Below are positions 49,700-57,575 of a stretch of 64,000 nt of DNA, piece by piece (positions within the stretch are counted from its first letter, which is position 1; every line of letters starts with the position of its first letter). The translations under genes and the position numbers were made by a program. The DNA comes from Microbacterium sp. GCS4. Lineage in GTDB: Bacteria > Actinomycetota > Actinomycetes > Actinomycetales > Microbacteriaceae. The notes below the pieces were generated by a model. The model saw only the letters and a list, made by a program, of their open reading frames with translations, was not told the origin of the DNA and did no database searches. The stretch spans positions 176,368-240,367 of the forward strand of contig NZ_LGYE01000002.1 of NCBI RefSeq assembly GCF_001262495.1. Direction: 5' to 3'.

Positions 49700-50695
49700 T
49701 CACCGCGTCGTCGAGCGACGCATGACCTGGTCGACGGCCACCGCGACGATGACCAGGACTCCGGTCGCGATGTTCTGGTAGAGGTTGTCGACGCCCGCGA
49801 GGGTGAGTCCGTTGCGGAGGACGCCGACGATGAGTGTCCCGATCAGGGTGCCGAGCACACCCCCTCGGCCGCCGAACAGGCTGGTCCCACCGATGACCAC
49901 CGCGGTGATCGTCTCGAGGTTGGCGTTCTGGAAGGCGTTGGGATCGGCGTTCGGGATGCGCCCCAGCGCCGCCCATGCGGCGATCATCGCGATGACGCCC
50001 GCCACGAGGTACACCGACAGGGTCGTCCTGTTCGAGCGGACGCCCGACAGTCTGGCGGCCGCCGGGTTGCCGCCCACCGCGTAGACGTGCTTGCCCCACG
50101 CCGTCTGCGTCAGCGCATAGCCCACCACGAGGTAGACGAGGATCATCGCGATGACTCCGTACGTCGTGCTGAACGCCCCGATCCGGAACGTCGTGCCGAG
50201 GAACGTGACCACCGGGTCGGTGACCGGAAAGGTCTGCGACCCGGCGAACAACCGGGTCGCCGCGAAGATCGCCGTGAACGTGCCCAGGGTCACTATGAAC
50301 GGAGGCAGCCGCAATCCTGTGACCAGCCCGCCGTTCACCGCTCCGAGGGCGACGCAGACCAGAAGCGTGATGAGGAGCCCGGCGAAGGCTCCGATCTCGC
50401 CCGCGGTCTGCGCCAGCACGATCGTTCCGAGGACGGCGATGGCTCCGATCGACAGGTCGATGCCCGCTGTGAGGATGACGAGCGTCTGAGCGACGGCGAG
50501 GATGCCGATCACCACGGACTGCTGGAGGACGAGGGACAGATTGCCCGCCGTCAGGAAGCGCGGCGAGAGGATGCTGAAGACGATCACCGCCGCGAGGAGG
50601 GCGATCGAGGATCCGAAGAGCGGGGCGCGCACGAGAGAGCTGAGCGCTCTGGGACGCGGAGGCGCCACCGGGGTGGCAGAGGTGGGTGTCGACAT
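49700..50695 (-). CDS. Sugar ABC transporter permease (FrcC-like)
   Basis: A 331-residue inner-membrane protein of the RbsC/FrcC family with about ten helices, AGIDLSIGAIAVLG (around 80), LRLPPFIVTLGTFTAIF and GGTSLFGGRGGVLGT. GAAGGAG precedes the ATG at 50695; longer in-frame starts would give an Arg-rich nonfamily extension. It lies 79 bp after the binding-protein gene. Confidence 0.92.
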   Translation of the reverse strand: MSTPTSATPVAPPRPRALSSLVRAPLFGSSIALLAAVIVFSILSPRFLTAGNLSLVLQQSVVIGILAVAQTLVILTAGIDLSIGAIAVLGTIVLAQTAGEIGAFAGLLITLLVCVALGAVNGGLVTGLRLPPFIVTLGTFTAIFAATRLFAGSQTFPVTDPVVTFLGTTFRIGAFSTTYGVIAMILVYLVVGYALTQTAWGKHVYAVGGNPAAARLSGVRSNRTTLSVYLVAGVIAMIAAWAALGRIPNADPNAFQNANLETITAVVIGGTSLFGGRGGVLGTLIGTLIVGVLRNGLTLAGVDNLYQNIATGVLVIVAVAVDQVMRRSTTR

Positions 50696-50774
50696 GGAAG
50701 TGCTCCTTCTGCGGAGAGCGGACCGTGCGGGAGAGGACGCACGGTCCGCTGGTCGGGAATCGGGGCGCCGGGGC

Positions 50775-51797
50775 TCAGCCCCAGCAGTTCTCCGCACCCC
50801 AGGCGGTGTCCTGCGACTCCACTCCGTCGACGGGCGAGTCTGTGATGAGAGTCGATCCCGTGTCGGTGAACCCCGACGGCTTCGTGCCGTCCTGGGCGAA
50901 GGCCACGACCGCGGCGACGCCCTGCTCGGCCATCTTTCCCGGGAACTGCATCACGGTCGCTCCGATGATCCCCTTCTTCACGTTCTCGACGCCGGTGCAG
51001 GAGCCGTCGATCGACCCGATGACGATCTGGTCCTCGAGTCCGGCGGCGAGGATCGCCGCGTACCCGCCGGCGGCCGCCGGCTCGTTGATCGTGTACACCG
51101 CGTTGGCATCGGGAGCACGCTGCAGGAGGTTCTCCATCGCGGTCTGCGCCTTGGTCTGATCGCCGTTGGTGTTCTCCTTGCCGAGGATCTCGGGCGAGTC
51201 CTCGCTGAGCCCGATTCCTTCGAGAAACCCCTCGTGGCGGAAGGTATCGACCGTTCCACCCGCGGTTCCGTCCAGCATGAGCACGCGGGGTTCGTCGCCG
51301 TCGAGGCTGGCGCGGACCCATTCGCCCTGCGCGACGCCGGCCGCGTGGTTGTCCGTCGCGAAGGTCGCGTCCACCGCGTCCTCGGGATCCGTGGCGGTGT
51401 CGAGCGCGATGACGAGTACGCCGCTGTCCCTGGCCTGCTCGATGGCGGCGAGGATCCCCGCTGACGAGCTCGGGGTGATGAGGATGCCGGAGACGCCCTG
51501 GCTCACGAGGTTCTCGATCGCCGCGACCTGGCCCTCATTGTCGCCGTCGAAGGCCCCGGCGAGGGCGATGAGCTCGGCGCCGTTGTCCTCCGCGGCCTTC
51601 TTGGCGGCTTCGCGCATGTTGACGAAGAAGGGGTTCGAGTCGGTCTTCGTCACGAGGCCGATCTTGATCGAGTCGTCGGACGACGGCGAATCGGCGCCGT
51701 CCTGGTCGGCCGTCCCGCAGGCTGCGGTGGCGAGCAGTGCGCCGGCTGCGAGCAGCACGCCTGCGGCCCTCGTGAGTCGTGTGAATCTGACGTTCAT
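50775..51797 (-). CDS. Sugar ABC transporter binding lipoprotein (FrcB/RbsB-like)
   Basis: A 340-residue lipoprotein. The signal peptide MNVRFTRLTRAAGVLLAAGA runs to lipobox TAAC (C27), followed by an acidic linker and a type-1 periplasmic-binding fold (SIKIGLVTKTDSNPFFVNMREAAKK). The ending TDTGSTLITDSP...WGAENCWG, with paired cysteines in the ligand domain, resembles FrcB fructose/ribose binders. AAGGAG lies 6 bp before the ATG. First gene of the frcBCAK-like operon, controlled by the tandem LacI operators upstream. Confidence 0.9.
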   Translation of the reverse strand: MNVRFTRLTRAAGVLLAAGALLATAACGTADQDGADSPSSDDSIKIGLVTKTDSNPFFVNMREAAKKAAEDNGAELIALAGAFDGDNEGQVAAIENLVSQGVSGILITPSSSAGILAAIEQARDSGVLVIALDTATDPEDAVDATFATDNHAAGVAQGEWVRASLDGDEPRVLMLDGTAGGTVDTFRHEGFLEGIGLSEDSPEILGKENTNGDQTKAQTAMENLLQRAPDANAVYTINEPAAAGGYAAILAAGLEDQIVIGSIDGSCTGVENVKKGIIGATVMQFPGKMAEQGVAAVVAFAQDGTKPSGFTDTGSTLITDSPVDGVESQDTAWGAENCWG

Positions 51798-51842
51798 GGG
51801 AGAACTCCTTTGATCTCGCTGTGTCCAACCTTGGTGAGGACG

Positions 51843-51872
51843 ATCATGACACACGGGCAAGCGCTTGCGCAA
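51843..51872 (-). promoter_or_regulatory. Promoter of the frcBCAK-like operon
   Basis: On the minus strand TTGCGC (51872-51867), an 18-bp spacer and CATGAT (51848-51843). The -35 box lies inside the operator array, so repressor binding would exclude polymerase. Confidence 0.5.
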
Positions 51873-51890
51873 GCGCTTGCGCAAGCGCTG
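51857..51890. promoter_or_regulatory. Tandem LacI operator array (AAGCGCTTGCGC, 12-bp period)
   Basis: AAGCGCTTGCGC at 51859-51870 and 51871-51882, then a degenerate AAGCGCTG at 51883-51890. Because AAGCGCTT and TTGCGCAA are both palindromes, dyads alternate along the array. It lies between the binding-protein gene and the divergent LacI gene. Confidence 0.8.
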
Positions 51891-51901
51891 TGCGCTAGAT
51901 T

Positions 51902-51930
51902 CGACGACAGGGCCGATCGCCCTGTCGTCG
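51902..51930 (+). promoter_or_regulatory. Perfect 12-bp hairpin next to the LacI ribosome site
   Basis: CGACGACAGGGC (51902-51913) pairs with GCCCTGTCGTCG (51919-51930), loop CGATC. The 3' arm abuts GAGGAGG (51930-51936), so folding could mask or present the ribosome site. Confidence 0.55.
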
Positions 51931-51943
51931 AGGAGGTGCCATC

Positions 51944-52948
51944 GTGGTCACGATGGATGAGGTCGCGAGGCACGCGGGAGTATCGACGACCACCGTCTCG
52001 CACGTGCTGAACCAGACCCGCAAGGTCAACGAGGACACCCAGCTCCGCGTCGAAGCAGCCGTGGCCGAGCTCGGATACCGCCGCAACTCGGTCGCCCGCA
52101 CGCTCGCCGGAGGACGCTCGCACACCGTGGGACTCGCGATCTCCGGACTCGCCAACCCCTACTTCGGCCCGCTCATCCACACCGTCGAGCGCCGCGTCTC
52201 CGAAGCCGGCTTCGTGCTCATCCTCGGCGACACGCACGACGAGGCCGCGACCGAACTGAAGGTGATCGATTCGCTCCTGGACCGCCAGGTCGACGGGTTG
52301 ATCGTGGCACCGTCGCCGGGATTCGCCGACGCCGCAGCGGCGCGCGTCGCGGAGTCGGACACCCCGGTGGTCTTCGTCGACCGCGGCGCGCCCTTCGACT
52401 GCGACAGGGTCACCCCCGAGAACCGGAGGACTGCAGACCAGCTCACGACGCATCTGATCGAGCACGGCCACCGGCGCATCGCCGCCATCGCCGGTCTCGC
52501 CGGTCTCGACTCGACCGACGAGCGACTCCAGGGATATCGCGACGCCATGAAGCGAGCGGGCCTCCCGATCGACGAGGCCCTCATCCTGCGCGGTGACTCG
52601 CGCACCGAGAACGCCGAACGGGTCGTCGGCGCCATGCTCGGAGAATCCGATCGCGCCACGGGCATCGTCGCCTTCAACAACGCCATGACTCTCGGAGCCA
52701 TGCGTGCCGCGAAATCCGCCGGCCTGCGGATCCCCGACGACCTCGCTCTCGTCTCTTACGACGACTTCGAGTGGGCCGATCTCTTCACCCCCGGCCTCAC
52801 CTGCGCCGCGCAGGACGTCGCGGGACTCGGACGCGTGGCCGTGGAGCTGCTGTTCGATCGCATGGAGGGGGACACCAGCCCGTTCGCGCACCGAGTGATC
52901 GACACCACCTTCCATCGGCGGGACTCCTGCGGCTGTCCAGTCGCCTGA
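51944..52948 (+). CDS. LacI-family regulator of the frcBCAK-like operon
   Basis: A 334-residue regulator with helix-turn-helix MDEVARHAGVSTTTVSHVLN (4-23) and an effector domain containing YDDFEWADLFTPGLTCAAQ. It ends RRDSCGCPVA, a Cys-containing tail common in this subfamily. The GTG at 51944 is preceded by GAGGAGG. Divergent from the operon across the tandem operator array, which it almost certainly binds. It may also bind the same palindrome before the rhamnose-type operon at 42.2 kb. Confidence 0.91.
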   Translation: MVTMDEVARHAGVSTTTVSHVLNQTRKVNEDTQLRVEAAVAELGYRRNSVARTLAGGRSHTVGLAISGLANPYFGPLIHTVERRVSEAGFVLILGDTHDEAATELKVIDSLLDRQVDGLIVAPSPGFADAAAARVAESDTPVVFVDRGAPFDCDRVTPENRRTADQLTTHLIEHGHRRIAAIAGLAGLDSTDERLQGYRDAMKRAGLPIDEALILRGDSRTENAERVVGAMLGESDRATGIVAFNNAMTLGAMRAAKSAGLRIPDDLALVSYDDFEWADLFTPGLTCAAQDVAGLGRVAVELLFDRMEGDTSPFAHRVIDTTFHRRDSCGCPVA

Positions 52949-53156
52949 TGCCTCCGATGACCCGCTCGATGCGTGTCCACCCGCAGGATCCGGCACGTAC
53001 CGAATAATCGTGTCGGGCTGAGGATCCGTCTCGACCGGAGACCTCGAACGGCTCGCCCACCGTCAGCCGCACAGCACCAGCGGATCGGCGGCTCGTCCGG
53101 TGTCACCGGCGGCGCGGGGCGGCCGTGCGACGAGGCCGCGGTCCTAGGCTGAGCAC

Positions 53157-56100
53157 ATGGCCGACCCGACGCCTTCCGCCCCCGCATCCGACACCCTCGC
53201 GGATCGCGCGATCGAGCTCGCGCGCCGGTGGGTCGCCGAATCCGCGGCCGCAGACGTCGACCCGGCCGCCGAGCGCCTCGCGGGAGTGCTGCAGGACGCC
53301 AACGGGCTGCCCTTCACGCTCGGCTTCGTCGACGGCGTCATGCGCCCGGAGAGCCTCGGCGCTGCGGCATCCCAGCTGCACCGCATCGCGCCGATCGTGC
53401 CCGACTTCCTGCCCTGGTACCTGCGGTCGGCCGTGAGGATCGGCGGCGGCGTCGCGCCCGTCCTCCCCGCGCCGGTCGTGCCGATCGCCCGCCGGGTGCT
53501 GCGCGAGATGGTCGAACACCTCGTGGTCGACGCCCGGCCCGCCAAGCTCGGACCGGCCATCGCGAAGATCCGCGAGTCCGGGGCCCGCCTGAACCTCAAC
53601 CTGCTGGGCGAGGCCGTGCTCGGCGAAGCCGAGGCGAAGCGTCGTCTCGACGGCATCCACGACCTCATCCGCCGGCCCGACGTGGACTACGTCTCGGTCA
53701 AGGTGTCGGCGATCATGAGCCACATCTCGATGTGGGCGTTCGACGACGTGGTGGATGCAGTGGTCGAGCGACTCCTGCCGCTATACGTGACCGCGGCAAC
53801 CGACCGCACGTTCATCAACCTCGACATGGAGGAGTACCGCGACCTCGATCTCACGATCGCGGTGTTCACGCGCATCCTCGAGGACCCGCGACTGCAGGGA
53901 CTCGAGGGCGGCATCGTCCTGCAGGCCTACCTGCCCGATGCGCTGCCCGCGCTGCAGGAGCTCACCGCCTGGGCGCGCGAGCGCGTGCAGCACGGCGGAG
54001 CGCTCATCAAGGTGCGGCTCGTGAAGGGCGCGAACCTCGCGATGGAGCACGTCGAGGCGACCATGCACGGCTGGCCCGTCGCGACCTACGACACCAAGGT
54101 CGACACCGACGCGAACTACCTCCGCTGCCTCGACTGGGCGCTGCGGCCCGAGAACATCGCCGCCGTGCACCTGGGCGTCGCCGGGCACAACCTCTTCGGC
54201 ATCGCCTACGCCTGGCTGCTCGCGGGGGAGCGCGGCCTGGTGGGTGCGACGGCCGCTGACGGCGTGGCGTCGATCGCCGGCCAGCCGCCGATCGAGTTCG
54301 AGATGCTGCTCGGCATGGCGCAGGGGCAGGTGCAGGCCGTGTCCCGCGAGGTCGGCGAGGTGCTGCTGTACGTCCCCGTCGTCAAGCCCGACGAGTTCGA
54401 CGTCGCGATCAGCTACCTCGTGCGCCGCCTCGAGGAGAACGCCTCCTCGGAGAACTTCCTCTCGGCGGCGTTCCGGCTCGGCGACGACGAGGCGCTGTTC
54501 GTGCGCGAGCAGGACCGCTTCCTCGACGCCCTCGACCGCTCCGCATCGCCCGACCTGCGCACGGGGCCGCGACGCACGCAGGATCGCAGCGCACCCGTGC
54601 ACGAGTCGATGCGCCCGGCGCCCGTCGCCCCCGCCCCCGAGCAGGACCTCACGAAGGCCGTGCTCGGGATCTCGCGCGGATCCGGCGACGGGGGAGGGCC
54701 GTTCCTCGAGACCGCGGTGTACGACCCGCGCGAGGTCGAACGCGGCACCGGCGGAGCGCCGGGCTTCGAGAACACTCCCGACAGCGACGCCTCCCTGCCC
54801 GCGAACCGGGCCTGGGCGCACGAGGTGCACGCGCGCATCGCCGGATCGACGCTCGGCGAGGAGACGATCGCCGCCGCGCGCATCGACGACGCCGCGGTGC
54901 TCGAGAACACGGTCGCCCGCGTCCGGGATGCCGGCGCCAGCTGGGGCGCGCGCCCGGCCGCCGAACGCGCGGAGGTGCTGCTGCGGGCCGCCGCCGCGCT
55001 GGAGGGACGCCGCGGCGAGCTGATCGAGGTGGCCGCGTCCGAGACCGGCAAGGTGTTCGCCGAGGCCGACGTGGAGGTCAGCGAGGCGGTCGACTTCGCG
55101 CGCTACTACGCCGCGAAGGCGAGGGAGCTGGATGCCGTCGCCGGCGCCGCCTTCGAACCGGCGCGCGTGACCGTCGTGGCGCCGCCGTGGAACTTCCCGC
55201 TCGCGATCCCCGCCGGAGGGGTGCTCGCCGCGCTCGCCGCGGGGTCGGGCGTCGTGTTCAAGCCCGCACCCCAATCGCGCCGCTGCGCCGCGGTGATCGC
55301 CGAGACGCTGTGGCAGGTGGGCGTGCCCCGCGATGCCCTCGCTCTGGTCGACATCGAGGAAGGGGATCTCGGGCGGACGCTGATCGCGCACCCCGCGGTC
55401 GACCGGGTGATCCTCACCGGGTCGTGGGAGACGGCGGCGCTGTTCCGTTCGTGGCGGCCCGATCTGCCGCTGCTCGCCGAGACGAGCGGCAAGAACGCCA
55501 TGATCGTGACGCCCTCGGCCGACCTCGACCTCGCGGTGTCCGACCTGGTGCGCAGCGCCTTCGGTCACGCCGGGCAGAAATGCTCGGCGGCGTCGCTCGC
55601 GATCCTCGTGGGTCCGGTGGGGCGCTCGCAGCGGTTCGCGCGTCAGCTCGCGGACGCGACACGCTCGCTGCACGTCGGCTGGCCCGAGGACCCGCGCTCC
55701 GAGATGGGTCCGGTGATCGAGCGACCGCAGGGAAAGCTCGCGTGGGCGTTGACCGAGCTGGAGGGCGACGAGCAGTGGCTGATCGAACCCGCTGTCGCCG
55801 CCGACGATCCCTCCGGACGGCTCTGGCGCCCCGGCATCCGGGTCGGCGTGCAGCCGGGCTCGCGCTTCCACACCGAGGAGTTCTTCGGGCCGGTGCTGGG
55901 TGTCATGCACGCGCCGACGCTGGAGGCGGCGATCGAGATGCAGAACGCGGTCGCCTACGGCCTCACGGCGGGGCTGTACACGCAGGACCCCGACGACGTC
56001 GGCCTCTGGCTCGACCGCGTGCAGGCCGGGAACCTCTACGTGAACCGCGGCATCACGGGGGCGATCGTGCAGCGGCAGCCGTTCGGCGGATGGAAGCGCT

Positions 56101-56816
56101 CCTCGGTCGGCCCCGGCGCGAAAGCCGGCGGCCCCAACTACCTGATCGGGCTCGGCACCTGGCGCTCGCGCGGCTCCGGTCCTGTCTCGAGCACGCTGCA
56201 CCTGCGGGGCCTCGACTCGCGCATCACCGAGACCATCGAGGCCGCGCAGTCGTCGCTCGACTACGAGGCGTTCGAGTGGCTGCGGCGTTCGGCGCTGTCG
56301 GATGCGCTCGCCTGGGACCGCGAGTTCGGACGTGTCCGCGACGTCTCGCAGCTCGGGGTGGAGCGCAACCTGTTCCGGTACCGGCCGGTGCCGGTCGCGA
56401 TCAGGGCGACGGCGGATGCCGGGTGGCAGGAGCTGCTGCGGGTCGTCGTCGCGGCGGTGCGGGCGGGGGCGGCGTTCACGCTCTCGACTCCGGTGGGTCT
56501 ACCCTCGGCGGTGCGGCACGCGTTGGGCGACCTCGGCGCGGTCGTGTACATGGAGGCCGAGGAGGAGTGGATCGCGCGGATGCGGTCGCCCGAGCGTCCC
56601 GCCCGTGTGCGGATCGTGGGGCAGCGGGCCTCGGTCGCCGCGCTGCACGGCGCTCTCGCTGCGGCTCTCGACGGCGATCCCGATCTGGCGGTGTACGACG
56701 GCGAGGTGACGTCGGCGGGCCGCATCGAGCTGCTGCCGTTCGTGCACGAGCAGGCGATCGCGATCACGGCGCACCGCTACGGCAATCCCGACGACTGGAG
56801 CGCCGAGGTCATCTGA
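53157..56816 (+). CDS. putA: Bifunctional proline dehydrogenase / L-glutamate gamma-semialdehyde dehydrogenase
   Basis: A 1219-residue fused enzyme oxidising proline to glutamate. The N-terminal proline dehydrogenase barrel covers about 40-460 (RLVKGANLAMEH, the FAD-site YLPDALPALQEL, and the C-terminal YLVRRLEEN). The aldehyde dehydrogenase domain covers about 560-1050, with ETSGKNAMIV and nucleophile C809 (GHAGQKCSAAS). A C-terminal domain of about 150 residues follows. No N-terminal DNA-binding ribbon-helix-helix is present, so it is not a trifunctional PutA. The ATG is 6 bp after TAGGCT, a probable leaderless start. It processes the semialdehyde made by the ornithine aminotransferase encoded 3 kb downstream. 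Confidence 0.93.
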   Translation: MADPTPSAPASDTLADRAIELARRWVAESAAADVDPAAERLAGVLQDANGLPFTLGFVDGVMRPESLGAAASQLHRIAPIVPDFLPWYLRSAVRIGGGVAPVLPAPVVPIARRVLREMVEHLVVDARPAKLGPAIAKIRESGARLNLNLLGEAVLGEAEAKRRLDGIHDLIRRPDVDYVSVKVSAIMSHISMWAFDDVVDAVVERLLPLYVTAATDRTFINLDMEEYRDLDLTIAVFTRILEDPRLQGLEGGIVLQAYLPDALPALQELTAWARERVQHGGALIKVRLVKGANLAMEHVEATMHGWPVATYDTKVDTDANYLRCLDWALRPENIAAVHLGVAGHNLFGIAYAWLLAGERGLVGATAADGVASIAGQPPIEFEMLLGMAQGQVQAVSREVGEVLLYVPVVKPDEFDVAISYLVRRLEENASSENFLSAAFRLGDDEALFVREQDRFLDALDRSASPDLRTGPRRTQDRSAPVHESMRPAPVAPAPEQDLTKAVLGISRGSGDGGGPFLETAVYDPREVERGTGGAPGFENTPDSDASLPANRAWAHEVHARIAGSTLGEETIAAARIDDAAVLENTVARVRDAGASWGARPAAERAEVLLRAAAALEGRRGELIEVAASETGKVFAEADVEVSEAVDFARYYAAKARELDAVAGAAFEPARVTVVAPPWNFPLAIPAGGVLAALAAGSGVVFKPAPQSRRCAAVIAETLWQVGVPRDALALVDIEEGDLGRTLIAHPAVDRVILTGSWETAALFRSWRPDLPLLAETSGKNAMIVTPSADLDLAVSDLVRSAFGHAGQKCSAASLAILVGPVGRSQRFARQLADATRSLHVGWPEDPRSEMGPVIERPQGKLAWALTELEGDEQWLIEPAVAADDPSGRLWRPGIRVGVQPGSRFHTEEFFGPVLGVMHAPTLEAAIEMQNAVAYGLTAGLYTQDPDDVGLWLDRVQAGNLYVNRGITGAIVQRQPFGGWKRSSVGPGAKAGGPNYLIGLGTWRSRGSGPVSSTLHLRGLDSRITETIEAAQSSLDYEAFEWLRRSALSDALAWDREFGRVRDVSQLGVERNLFRYRPVPVAIRATADAGWQELLRVVVAAVRAGAAFTLSTPVGLPSAVRHALGDLGAVVYMEAEEEWIARMRSPERPARVRIVGQRASVAALHGALAAALDGDPDLAVYDGEVTSAGRIELLPFVHEQAIAITAHRYGNPDDWSAEVI

Positions 56817-56833
56817 GCGTCCCGCATGCAGTA

Positions 56834-56899
56834 TGTAAAGAATTCTTGACACCGAATGCCGGGTCGCCGTACTCTCCCATGTAAACAATCTTTTACATG
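56834..56899 (+). promoter_or_regulatory. Regulated promoter with two operators before the membrane protein/XRE pair
   Basis: The promoter is TTGACA (56846-56851), 18 bp, TACTCT (56870-56875). Operator 1 is TGTAAAG-AATT-CTTGACA (56834-56851), covering the -35 box. Operator 2 is CATGTAAA-N6-TTTACATG (56878-56899), a perfect dyad over the start of transcription. The ribosome site GGGAGG follows at once. Confidence 0.75.
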
Positions 56900-56909
56900 G
56901 GAGGCTGTC

Positions 56910-57344
56910 ATGGTCTACGAAGAGCGCAATGTCTGGGCGGGACTCATTGTCAGCATCCTCGTGATCCCCGCCTACATCGTGATCATCCTGCAGCAGGCGG
57001 CAGGTCGGCCCGTCGAGACGATCGACTGGTTCCCGCTCATGCTGTGGACGATCGGCATCGGCATCGTCGCGACCATCGTCGTCAGCGTCGTGTGGGGCAT
57101 CGTCGCCGGCGCGCGCGACCCCGAGGGCGTCGGGAAGTCCGACATCCGCGACCGGGACATCAGCCGCATGGGCACCAGGGTCGAGCAGTCGTTCCTCGTG
57201 CTCGCCGGGCTCGGCGTGATCCTGCTGTGCGCGATCGGGGCCGACGTGTTCTGGATCGCGAACACCATGTTCGCCGGATTCGCCGTCTCGGCCGTGGTCG
57301 GCGGGGTCGCCCGGGCCATCGCCTACCGGCGGGGGCTCGTGTGA
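56910..57344 (+). CDS. Four-helix membrane protein of unknown function
   Basis: A 144-residue integral membrane protein with predicted helices at about 8-28, 42-66, 93-112 and 115-135. An Asp/Arg-rich cytoplasmic loop ([22 protein letters not shown], described here as residues 68-89) lies between helices 2 and 3. The ATG at 56910 follows GGGAGG. It overlaps the small XRE regulator gene by one base. Such two-gene cassettes (membrane protein plus short XRE) recur in Gram-positive bacteria, but I do not know a proven function. Confidence 0.75.
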   Translation: MVYEERNVWAGLIVSILVIPAYIVIILQQAAGRPVETIDWFPLMLWTIGIGIVATIVVSVVWGIVAGARDPEGVGKSDIRDRDISRMGTRVEQSFLVLAGLGVILLCAIGADVFWIANTMFAGFAVSAVVGGVARAIAYRRGLV

Positions 57345-57574
57345 TGGTCAAGTCGACCCTCGTCTCCAACCGCATCCGCGCCCACCGCGAGTCCGCCGGC
57401 CTCACCCAGGCCGAGCTCGCCCGCACGATCGGCGTGACCCGGCAGACCCTCATCGCGATCGAGCAGGAGAAGTACTCCCCGACGCTCGAGCTCGCGTTCC
57501 AGATCGCCCGAGCCTTCGGCGTCGGCCTCGACGATCTGTTCCAATACCCCGACGCCGCATCGACGGAGGACTGA
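57344..57574 (+). CDS. Small XRE-family DNA-binding protein
   Basis: A 76-residue helix-turn-helix protein ([60 protein letters not shown]) of the YozG-like short type. It is almost only the DNA-binding domain. It starts at the upstream stop (TGATG), and the two operators in front of the pair are probably its own sites. Confidence 0.9.
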   Translation: MVKSTLVSNRIRAHRESAGLTQAELARTIGVTRQTLIAIEQEKYSPTLELAFQIARAFGVGLDDLFQYPDAASTED

Positions 57575-57575
57575 C

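Noticed and set aside
51857..51890. Possible simple-sequence or CRISPR-like repeat
   Set aside because: The 12-bp unit is itself the LacI-type palindrome and sits between a LacI gene and its target operon, so an operator array explains it.
53781..56201. Long minus-strand frame (about 800 codons) opposite putA
   Set aside because: Mirror of the high-GC third positions of putA; no recognisable motif or start context.
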